From Streptomyces murinus (GTDB taxonomy: Bacteria; Actinomycetota; Actinomycetes; Streptomycetales; Streptomycetaceae), in NCBI RefSeq assembly GCF_002154555.1, contig NZ_MUNF01000059.1, positions 1 through 37,462 on the forward strand: DNA of 37,462 bases, written 5' to 3'. The notes under the pieces are model-generated. The model did no database searches and was not told the origin of the DNA. It worked only from the letters and a program-made list of their open reading frames with translations. Made by a program: the position numbers and the translations under genes. Of this stretch, positions 31,057 to 37,462 are shown piece after piece; positions within the stretch are counted from its first letter, which is position 1; each line of letters begins with the position of its first letter.

Positions 31057-31918
31057 CGGCACGAAGGCGAGGCGTCTGCGCGAGGCCCTCGACGACAGCG
31101 AGCGGAAGCACCCTCTCCTGGCGATCGGTGCGGTGAACGCACTCGCCGCGCATGTCGCGGCGGAGGCGGGCTTCGACGCCCTGTGGGTGAGCGGTCTGGA
31201 GGTGTCCGCCGCCTCCGGGCTACCGGACGCCAACGTCCTGGGTCCCCGGGACCTGTCCGACGTGGTCGCCTCCCTCGGCCGCGTCACCGAACTGCCTGTC
31301 ATCGTCGACATCGACAACGCGGGCGGCTCGGGGCGCACGGCGGAGCGGTTCGCGTACGACCTGATGCGCGCCGGAGCCGCGGCAGTGTGTGTCGAGGACA
31401 GCGCGTACCCCAAGTGCAACAGCTTCGCGGCCCACCGTGCCCAGAGCCTCGCCGACCGGGACCTGCTGTGCGAGCAGGTGGGGCGCATACGGAAGACCGC
31501 CGATGACGGCCTCGTGGTCGTGGCTCGCACCGAGGCCCTGATCGCCGGCGAGGACATGACCACGGCGATCGCCCGCGCCGAGGCGTACGCCGAGGCCGGA
31601 GCGGATGCGATCCTCATCCACTCCAAGGACGCGACCGGTGATCAGGCGCGGGCCATCGGACGGGCTTGGGACCACGGCGTGCCGCTGGTCAGCGTGCCCA
31701 CGGCGTTCCCCGACCTGAGCGCCGCCGAGCTCGGCGAGGCCGGCTTCCGCCTCTGCATCTACGCGAACCAGCTCAGCCGTGCCGCCCTTGCGGGTATGCG
31801 CACCGCCGCTCGTCAGTTCCAGCGCGGAGGGAGCTTCCGCTCCACCGGCGCGGGGTCCCTCGCGGAGGTCGGCGACCTGATGCGCGTCGGCGAACCGGAG
31901 GCGCTGTCATGCCTCTGA
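31049..31918 (+). CDS. PEP mutase/isocitrate lyase superfamily enzyme (PEP-mutase subgroup)
   Basis: 289 residues from GTG 31049 behind GGAAGGAGG. A TIM-barrel enzyme most like phosphoenolpyruvate mutase, which makes the C-P bond of phosphonates: ALWVSGLEVSAASGLPDANV (active-site loop), VIVDIDNAGG (two Asp for Mg), EDSAYPKCNS, VVARTEAL (Arg) and ILIHSKD (His). Methylisocitrate and isocitrate lyases would have KKCGH instead. The PEP-mutase signature is EDKxxxxxNS; here the Lys is Ser, while the second Lys and the NS pair remain. It may be a mutase, a phosphonopyruvate hydrolase or an enzyme with a new substrate. Confidence 0.85.
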   Translation: MTDGTKARRLREALDDSERKHPLLAIGAVNALAAHVAAEAGFDALWVSGLEVSAASGLPDANVLGPRDLSDVVASLGRVTELPVIVDIDNAGGSGRTAERFAYDLMRAGAAAVCVEDSAYPKCNSFAAHRAQSLADRDLLCEQVGRIRKTADDGLVVVARTEALIAGEDMTTAIARAEAYAEAGADAILIHSKDATGDQARAIGRAWDHGVPLVSVPTAFPDLSAAELGEAGFRLCIYANQLSRAALAGMRTAARQFQRGGSFRSTGAGSLAEVGDLMRVGEPEALSCL

Positions 31919-32379
31919 CGCCCGAACTGCCTCGGATCAGCGTCTCCGTGAAGGCGGCGATCGTGCGCGACGGTGCCGTCCTGCTCCTGTCATACGTCGA
32001 CGAGGCCGGGTTCCACTACAACCTCCCCGGCGGCAAGGCGCAGGTCGGCGAGGACCTGCGCCAGGCCGTGAACCGCAAGGTCGCGCAGGAGACCGGCCTC
32101 CAGGTCATGGCCCGGCGTCTGCTGTGCGTCGTCGAGTACGTCCCCGAGTCGTGGCAGGGCGAGTTCGGGGACGTACAGAAGGTTCAGTTCAACTTCCTCG
32201 CCGAGCAGGTGGACGACGCCGAGCCGCGCATGCCGGAGCCGCCGGACCCCATCCAGGTGGGCTTCGAGTGGGTTCCGCTGGAACGTCTGGGCGACGTGTA
32301 CCTGCTGCCCCGGATCAACCACCCGCTGTCGGCGGCGTTGAACGGGGAGCTCGCCGACCCCTTCGTGGACAGGTGGTGA
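31909..32379 (+). CDS. Nudix-fold protein with degenerate Nudix box
   Basis: 156 residues from ATG 31909, overlapping the preceding gene by 10 bp. The fold is recognisable (ISVSVKAAIVRDGAVLLLSY; FHYNLPGGKAQVGEDLRQAV; NRKVAQETGLQVMARRLLCV). The canonical REUxEE helix reads RKVAQE, losing two glutamates that normally bind the metal. It may not hydrolyse a nucleoside diphosphate linkage and could be a binding subunit or use altered chemistry. Co-transcribed in the radical-SAM operon. Confidence 0.85.
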   Translation: MPLTPELPRISVSVKAAIVRDGAVLLLSYVDEAGFHYNLPGGKAQVGEDLRQAVNRKVAQETGLQVMARRLLCVVEYVPESWQGEFGDVQKVQFNFLAEQVDDAEPRMPEPPDPIQVGFEWVPLERLGDVYLLPRINHPLSAALNGELADPFVDRW

Positions 32380-32384
32380 CCCTC

Positions 32385-33050
32385 ATGGATCCGACGTTGA
32401 AGGATCTGCGGGAGTGGCTGCTGCGGGAGCACTCCGGGACGGTCTGTGCCGACCGACTCAGCGTGATCGCCGACGAGCTCGCCGACATGACCGCACGCGG
32501 TCTGCCGGGAGCCGTAGTGGAACTCGGCTGCTACAGAGGCGCGACGGCCCTCTGGATCCGTAGCGTGCTCGACTCGCTGGGCGACTACGACCGCGAGATC
32601 CACGTTTACGACTCCTTCCAGGGCATGCCCGCGCCCGGCGCCGAGGACTCGGACCATCTGGCAGCGGGCGAGCTCCGGTCATCCCCGGACGACGTGCGCG
32701 CCACGCACGCGGCCTGGGGCAGGCCGACGCCGGTCATCCACCCAGGATGGTTCGACGAGACCCTTCCCAAGGAGCTGCCCAACGAGATCGCGTTCGCCTA
32801 CCTGGACGGCGACTTCTACGACTCGACCCTTACGGGACTCACGCACTGCGTCACCCGCATGACGCCGACGGGCGTGCTGCTCGTCGACGACTACGCGGAC
32901 GCCGCGGTCAATCCACGGGCCTGGGACGGACTGCCGGGGGTGAAGCGCGCCTGTGACGCGTACTTCGGCGCGCCGTCGCCCGTGACCGTCGTCGTCGGCG
33001 AGGGTGATCTCGCCTACGGCCGGTACGAGAAGCCAGGTTCCCTCGGATGA
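32385..33050 (+). CDS. TylF/MycF-like SAM-dependent methyltransferase
   Basis: 221 residues from ATG 32385, eight bases after AGGTGG; GTG 32376, overlapping the Nudix stop, is an alternative. The SAM motif VVELGCYRGATALWI (near 44) and the family's HVYDSFQGMPAPG, AFAYLDGDFYDST and LLVDDYADA (metal-binding Asp residues) identify the macrocin O-methyltransferase family, Mg-dependent sugar O-methyltransferases. The substrate here need not be a sugar. It is coupled to the next gene through ATGA. Confidence 0.88.
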   Translation: MDPTLKDLREWLLREHSGTVCADRLSVIADELADMTARGLPGAVVELGCYRGATALWIRSVLDSLGDYDREIHVYDSFQGMPAPGAEDSDHLAAGELRSSPDDVRATHAAWGRPTPVIHPGWFDETLPKELPNEIAFAYLDGDFYDSTLTGLTHCVTRMTPTGVLLVDDYADAAVNPRAWDGLPGVKRACDAYFGAPSPVTVVVGEGDLAYGRYEKPGSLG

Positions 33051-33970
33051 GCGCAGTCCTCGTGGTGCGCGGAGCGGCGGATGCGGGTGCGATCCGCCGC
33101 GCGCTGCCCGACGTCCTCGTGCACGATTTGCTGGACCTGAACTGGCCTCTGCCAGCCGACGCGGCCGTGGTCGTCCTGCGTTCCGGTGTCCGACTCGGCG
33201 AGCGGGAGCTCGACGCACTTCCTGGCCTGCGGCACGTAGTACGGACCGGCTCCGGCATCGACCACATCGACGTGAGCGCACTCCAACGCCGTGGGATCAC
33301 GCTGCACCGCAACGCCGAGGCCGGGGCGGCCGCCGTGGGCGAGTGGGTCCTCGCCGCTGCTCTCGCCCTGGCCCGGCGGATCCCCCTGGGGCAGCACGCG
33401 CTCATGCTCGGCCGCCACGAGAAGGAGGCGTGCATGGGTGTCTCACTCGGCACCCTGGCGGTGGGCGTCTGGGGCGCGGGTCCGGTGGGGCTGGCCGCCG
33501 GCCGGGCCCTCGCCCCACATGTGGCGCGCACGGCCTACGCCGCATGGCCGTCGAATCCCCCCGGTCTGCGGGAGGTGTCGCAGGCGGCGCTCATGGAGCA
33601 GTCGCAGGTGCACGTGGTCGCCCTGCCACTGCGTGCCACGACCCGACAGTTCATCGGCGAGGAATTCCTGGCACGCGTCGCTCCGCAACAGCCCCTGCTG
33701 ATCTGCGCCGGGCGGCTGGAGACCTTCGATATCGCCGCCTGTCTGCGGGCGTTGGCGGACGGCGGACTCTCGGGCCTCGCACTCGACCCGGTCGAGCGGG
33801 AGCACCTGCCGCTCCTCACCGGCTCCACGGTGCCGCTCAACCTCTTGGCCTCGCCCCACATCGGCGCCCAGCGGTCCGACGTGCGCGGCGCGCTCGACCG
33901 ATGGGCCGTCGATCTCCTCAGGGAGATCACCGCCGACGACGAGATCCTCATCGAAGGAGGCCGCTGGTGA
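33047..33970 (+). CDS. D-2-hydroxyacid dehydrogenase-like protein
   Basis: 307 residues. An N-terminal catalytic-domain half (GLRHVVRTGSGIDHIDVSAL), the NAD-binding GAGPVG at 143-148, then LLICAGRLETFD (catalytic Arg), LALDPVEREHLPLL (Glu region) and SPHIGAQ (catalytic His) give the layout of D-isomer-specific 2-hydroxyacid dehydrogenases. The acidic residue that usually selects NAD after the second strand is not evident, so cofactor choice is unclear. Next to a PEP-mutase-like enzyme, reduction of phosphonopyruvate or another 2-oxoacid is an attractive idea. It overlaps both neighbours by four bases. Confidence 0.85.
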   Translation: MSAVLVVRGAADAGAIRRALPDVLVHDLLDLNWPLPADAAVVVLRSGVRLGERELDALPGLRHVVRTGSGIDHIDVSALQRRGITLHRNAEAGAAAVGEWVLAAALALARRIPLGQHALMLGRHEKEACMGVSLGTLAVGVWGAGPVGLAAGRALAPHVARTAYAAWPSNPPGLREVSQAALMEQSQVHVVALPLRATTRQFIGEEFLARVAPQQPLLICAGRLETFDIAACLRALADGGLSGLALDPVEREHLPLLTGSTVPLNLLASPHIGAQRSDVRGALDRWAVDLLREITADDEILIEGGRW

Positions 33971-34833
33971 ACTCATCAGCACAGCTGCGCCGGGAGATCG
34001 CTGACGGAGTCGCCCGGGAGCTACTCGTCTCCGGCCTGGCTCGTGAGGTCTGGCTGGAGGGAGCGCTCGCCTGCGGCTTTGCCCACGCGGCCAGCGATAT
34101 CGACCTGCGCGGCATTGTGGACGGCGACCTTCCGACATGGGAGTCGCGCATCGTGGACGGCGTCCGTGTCGACCTCCAGGCGGCGGCGCCGCAGCGGGCG
34201 GAGGAACTCCGTCACCTGCTCCGCTCCTTCGACGTCCGCCGCGGCGACCTCGGATTGTTCCGCCGAGTACGCGCCTCGATGCACGACATCATGTGTCTGC
34301 GCACCGCTCTCTCATACGGCTCCGGACGCTGGGACCCGGTGCTCGATGCCGGGGAGCGCCAGGGCTACCGACGCTGGGCGGTCGCCGACCAGGCGGAGGT
34401 CGCTGCGAGTCTCGCCGAGGACCTGACCGGTCTCGTCGAAGACGGCCTGGCCGAACCCGCCCAAGTCGTGTGCCGGAAGCTGGAGACCTGCCTCACCGCG
34501 CTCGAGTGCGCGGCGGCTGGTCATCCGGTCCTGGGCGACAAGTGGCTGCCGCTGCTTGCCGGCGCTCCGTTCGGTCCGCCGATCGAGCCAGCCCACACGG
34601 AGACGTGGGAGTGGTTCCGCCCCGTTCAGCGACGCGTGGCCAGAGCGCTCCTGGGCTGCTGGCCCGTCGACGACCCCCTGCAGAAACCTCCCAACCTGGT
34701 TGCCCCTGACTCCGGCTGGCTACCGCAGCGGTACGCCGACGGGTGGTTCCTTCGCCGCGGCGACGTTCACATCCCCATCACCGGCGGACAGCTTCTCGGG
34801 TGGCTGTCCACGGTCTCCACCGATGGCGCGTAG
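33967..34833 (+). CDS. Pol-beta-superfamily nucleotidyltransferase-like protein
   Basis: 288 residues from GTG 33967 (GTGA overlap with the dehydrogenase). WLEGALACGFAHAASDIDLR shows the GS(x)nDxD layout with the Ser replaced by Ala (G32-A33) and Asp pair D44/D46; VRVDLQ adds the third Asp at D69. The rest is helical, with a Trp-rich region near 215-240 (TETWEWFRPVQRRVARALLG). The intact Asp triad suggests catalysis, perhaps nucleotidylation of a pathway intermediate. A gap of 30 bp separates it from the radical-SAM gene. Confidence 0.8.
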   Translation: MNSSAQLRREIADGVARELLVSGLAREVWLEGALACGFAHAASDIDLRGIVDGDLPTWESRIVDGVRVDLQAAAPQRAEELRHLLRSFDVRRGDLGLFRRVRASMHDIMCLRTALSYGSGRWDPVLDAGERQGYRRWAVADQAEVAASLAEDLTGLVEDGLAEPAQVVCRKLETCLTALECAAAGHPVLGDKWLPLLAGAPFGPPIEPAHTETWEWFRPVQRRVARALLGCWPVDDPLQKPPNLVAPDSGWLPQRYADGWFLRRGDVHIPITGGQLLGWLSTVSTDGA

Positions 34834-34863
34834 ACCGCGCCTCTCCTCCTCAGGAGTCCTCTG

Positions 34864-36723
34864 ATGCCCGTCACCCGCACCGCCCCCATCGACATGGAGA
34901 GCCTTTACGCCCCGCTGTCGAGCACCGGGCCGGACACGGCCGTCTCCGTCATCCTCAAGCTCCGCGGGGAGACCTGCGACATCGACTGCCTGTACTGCTT
35001 CGAAAAGCGCAAAGAGTCACCGGGCGGCGCCCGGATCAGCGCGGCACAGGTCCACCGCCTCGGTTCGATCTTCTCCGGGCGTCCGCTCAGCGTCGAACTC
35101 CACGGCGGGGAGCCCCTGACCGCCGGCCGGGAACGGATCGCGGAGATCCTGGACGCGCTCGCCACACAGCCGAACGTCATCCGCGTGAGCCTCCAGACCA
35201 ACGGCCTCCAACTCGACGACTCCTGGCTGGACCTGTTCGAGCGGCACTACCCGGAACTGGAGATCGGCATCTCCCTCGACGGGGACGCGCTGGGGAACTC
35301 GTGGCGAGTGGGCTACGACGGCCGCCCCACCTACCCGCGAGTGGTCGAAGCCCTGAAGCTCCTCGGCCGTCGGGAACGCCGCGCCGGCGTCATCTGCGCC
35401 GTCACCCCGTACGTCCTCGGCCGGGCCTCCGAGGTCATGGAGCACCTCGCATCCTTTCCCGCCGTGACGACGGTCAGCCTTGTGCCGTGCTTCGACGCGG
35501 CGGTCACCCGGTCGACCGCAGTGGTCGGATCTCGTGCGCCGACCAGTCGGGCACTCCAGCGAAGGGCCATCGGCCCCACCGGCCCGGCCTGGGCCGTCAC
35601 GCCTCGTCAATACGCCGACTTCGTGTTGGAGGCCGCCCACCACTGGGTCGCCGACGGCGTGTTCCGCCGCGTCAAGCTGGAGCCCGTCGTGTCCGTCATC
35701 CGCCGTCTGAAGGGTCTGGGGACCCGTTCCTGTCACTTCTCCGATTTGAAGTGCGACCATGTCCTCACCCTCTATCCCGATGACCGCCTGGGAAGCTGTG
35801 ACGAGCTGCCCTGGCCGCAGGCCGGCCTCGCCTCTCTCGGCGACGTCCACACCGAGGCGGACGTGGCCAGCGCCCAGGGCGGCTCTGCCTTGCTCCAGCA
35901 GGCACGCTCCCTGGTCACGAAGTGCACGACCTGCGACTACCGCGACACCTGCGGCGCGGGCTGCCCGGCGGTCCGGGTCCGCTTCGCCGCCGTCGGCGAC
36001 GAAGACGCGTACTGCGACCACCGCATGCGCCTGATCGACGGCGTCGCCGCCCTCCTAGCCCAGCCAGACCTCCCGCCCGGTGCCGCATGCTCCCGGTTGC
36101 GCTGGCGTCCCGTCCGCCCCAACAACATGCACCACGTCTCCGCCTTCCTGGCTCGCTGGGACGACCCCACCGCTCCCCGCTCGCCCGCGCGTCTCCAGGT
36201 CAGCGCCAACGGGAACATCAACACGGTCGGCCTCCCCGGCGTGCACGAGGCAGACGATCTCGACCCCCACCATCCCCAGTGGTACGAGGGCATCGAGCCC
36301 GGCATCCGCCCGGTCGTCGACGCGCTCACCTCAGGCTGGAACACCGTCACCTACGACAGCTGCCAGGGCCACGCCTACGCCGACCTCCACGGAGCCGAGC
36401 CCCGGTTCCTCTCGGTCGGCATCCTGCCGCGCGACCCCGCCGAGTACGCGCGTACAGCGGCGCGCCTGTGCCATGCCGCCAGCCGAGCCGAGTCCTCCCT
36501 GCCCGGGGCGTGTTCGCTGGTCCTCGGTCGCAGCGAACTCACGTGCCGCACCACCGGCCGGGTGTATCCGACGCTCGACCTCTATCTCGTGCCCGAAGCC
36601 GGCACCACGTCGGCCGAGTACTTCGAGGACCTCGCCCAAGCGGTGCACGTACTCACGGTGGCCCTGGCCGAAGCCGCCTTTGCCCCGCCCTCCACCTCCT
36701 GCGCGTGCGGAGGCGGGCAATGA
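34864..36723 (+). CDS. Radical SAM/SPASM enzyme with extra C-terminal domain
   Basis: 619 residues from ATG 34864 (TCAGGAG upstream). The radical SAM cluster motif is CDIDCLYC (C38, C42, C45); VELHGGEPL is the SAM-binding GGE. A SPASM-type region has CHFSDLKCDHVLTLYP, SCDELPWP and a run of cysteines in CTTCDYRDTCGAGCPAVRVR and YCDHR, suited to two auxiliary clusters. Such enzymes often modify ribosomal peptides, but no precursor gene is seen. Residues about 400-619 are a fused domain that I do not recognise, with NNMHHVSAFLARWDD, NTVTYDSCQGHAYADLHG and FLSVGILPRDPAEYA. Coupled to the oxygenase gene by ATGA. Confidence 0.9.
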   Translation: MPVTRTAPIDMESLYAPLSSTGPDTAVSVILKLRGETCDIDCLYCFEKRKESPGGARISAAQVHRLGSIFSGRPLSVELHGGEPLTAGRERIAEILDALATQPNVIRVSLQTNGLQLDDSWLDLFERHYPELEIGISLDGDALGNSWRVGYDGRPTYPRVVEALKLLGRRERRAGVICAVTPYVLGRASEVMEHLASFPAVTTVSLVPCFDAAVTRSTAVVGSRAPTSRALQRRAIGPTGPAWAVTPRQYADFVLEAAHHWVADGVFRRVKLEPVVSVIRRLKGLGTRSCHFSDLKCDHVLTLYPDDRLGSCDELPWPQAGLASLGDVHTEADVASAQGGSALLQQARSLVTKCTTCDYRDTCGAGCPAVRVRFAAVGDEDAYCDHRMRLIDGVAALLAQPDLPPGAACSRLRWRPVRPNNMHHVSAFLARWDDPTAPRSPARLQVSANGNINTVGLPGVHEADDLDPHHPQWYEGIEPGIRPVVDALTSGWNTVTYDSCQGHAYADLHGAEPRFLSVGILPRDPAEYARTAARLCHAASRAESSLPGACSLVLGRSELTCRTTGRVYPTLDLYLVPEAGTTSAEYFEDLAQAVHVLTVALAEAAFAPPSTSCACGGGQ

Positions 36724-37439
36724 TCCACATCGCCGAGACTCTGTCCATCCGTACTGTGGAGGGCTTCCTCAAGCCGGACGAGATCGAGCGACTCAGCCGC
36801 GTCATGGACGACACACTCGGCTCCCTCGGGCGCGACCGGTACGGCACGGCCCGCCGCACCACCATTCACGAGATCCCCGGTCACTCCCCCGCCGAGGCGC
36901 AGGACGTCTACGAGCCGGCCGGCCGGATCGAGATGACCGAGATCCCGTACGAGGCGACCGCCCTCCTCGACCAGGCCCTGAAGCTCCACATGGTCGCGAT
37001 CACGCGCACGCTGCCGTCGGTCACCGGCCACCGGCCGTGGATCTACCTCGAATATGGGGCCGGCCAATACATCACCGCGCATGCCGACGGTATCGCCCCC
37101 GATCCCCTCACCCGTCCCCGCCAGATCGCCGCCGCGACGGTCACGCTCACGGACATCCACGACACCGGCGGCGCGTTCTACGTGGAGACCACGGGCAGCG
37201 ACGCCGTCTGGACCGCCGACGAGGCGCCGACCGGGGCGGGTTACGCCCAGGGGATGCGTTTCGCACACGACGGGACGGACATGTCCTCCCGCTGGTTCCG
37301 CACCCTGCCCCGCACCCGATGGAGCGTCGCACCCGCTCCCGGCACGCTCGTGGTCTTCGGCAGCCAGCTCGTCCACGGCACCGAACCTGTCCGTGCTGGC
37401 CGCGTTCGCAAGTTCCTCACGCTCCTCGTCTCCGAGTAG
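36720..37439 (+). CDS. 2-oxoglutarate/Fe(II)-dependent oxygenase
   Basis: 239 residues. The facial triad is HAD (H121, D123) in QYITAHADG and the distal His near 219 in LVVFGSQLVHGTEPV; the Arg in RAGRVRKF binds 2-oxoglutarate. WIYLEYGAGQYI and AATVTLTDIHDTGGAFYVET match the prolyl-4-hydroxylase-like branch. The product is probably a hydroxylated or desaturated intermediate of the same pathway as the radical SAM enzyme. It overlaps the upstream gene by four bases, and the next gene begins 14 bases downstream. Confidence 0.9.
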   Translation: MIHIAETLSIRTVEGFLKPDEIERLSRVMDDTLGSLGRDRYGTARRTTIHEIPGHSPAEAQDVYEPAGRIEMTEIPYEATALLDQALKLHMVAITRTLPSVTGHRPWIYLEYGAGQYITAHADGIAPDPLTRPRQIAAATVTLTDIHDTGGAFYVETTGSDAVWTADEAPTGAGYAQGMRFAHDGTDMSSRWFRTLPRTRWSVAPAPGTLVVFGSQLVHGTEPVRAGRVRKFLTLLVSE

Positions 37440-37453
37440 GAGGCTTCGCCGCC

Positions 37454-37462
37454 ATGACCGGC
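37454..37462 (+). CDS. Start of a further operon gene (truncated by window end)
   Basis: ATG 37454, ten bases after GGAGG, begins MTG before the window ends. Orientation and spacing say the operon continues. Nothing can be said of the product. Confidence 0.55.

Noticed and set aside
29482-31626. 714-codon frame antisense to three operon genes
   Set aside because: Ser/Arg-rich low-complexity translation; the opposite strand has three motif-bearing, coupled genes.
7232-37462. A second tRNA-Pro 3' segment marking attR
   Set aside because: No copy of GGGTTCAAATCCC or its complement was found by eye outside the tRNA gene; the right end stays unassigned.

Overview
The window reads as a Streptomyces chromosome. 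G+C is very high with strong third-position G/C bias, GTG/TTG starts and leaderless-looking promoters are frequent, and the left end carries a wblA neighbourhood typical of the genus (ArsA-type ATPase, wblA, class A penicillin-binding protein, YqeY protein, metallophosphoesterase, Pr6Pr membrane protein, tRNA-Pro).

Layout. (1) 1-7268: core chromosome ending in tRNA-Pro(CGG). (2) About 7270-22500: an integrated mobile element using the tRNA gene as target. It begins with candidate integrase arm sites and a convergent pair of unknown genes. A leftward regulator-xis-int block follows; the integrase has a LacI-type helix-turn-helix inside its catalytic domain. A rightward block then encodes a replication initiator with a lambda-O-like internal iteron cluster, a DnaC-like loader that appears to start at CTG, a membrane protein, MobC and a MOB relaxase. 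DUF317, nucleotidyltransferase and membrane-anchored Mrr-nuclease genes come after it. I see no FtsK/TraB translocase or T4SS, so it looks like an integrative mobilizable element rather than a classical AICE. Its right attachment site was not found, so the right limit is open. A promoter/operator-like module occurs three times in it, and two copies share an exact 22-bp inverted repeat.

(3) 22801-27834: amino-acid permease, helical-repeat protein, an aminoglycoside-adenylyltransferase-like protein, a PPC/DUF296 protein and an asparaginase. (4) 27893-37462: a zinc-ribbon/XRE regulator (leftward) divergent from at least ten rightward genes, most with overlapping or nearly touching ends. They encode an unknown protein, a thymidylate-kinase-like enzyme, a PEP-mutase-like enzyme, a degenerate Nudix protein, a TylF-like methyltransferase, a D-2-hydroxyacid-dehydrogenase-like protein, a pol-beta-type nucleotidyltransferase, a radical SAM/SPASM enzyme with an extra C-terminal domain, a 2OG-Fe(II) oxygenase, and the start of another gene. 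This looks like an uncharacterised small-molecule or phosphonate-like pathway and is the best candidate for a new system here. A 20-bp motif in the regulator/operon intergenic region recurs (17 of 20 bases, opposite strand) upstream of the adenylyltransferase-like gene, suggesting shared control.

Functions come from motif recognition by eye; no database search was run.
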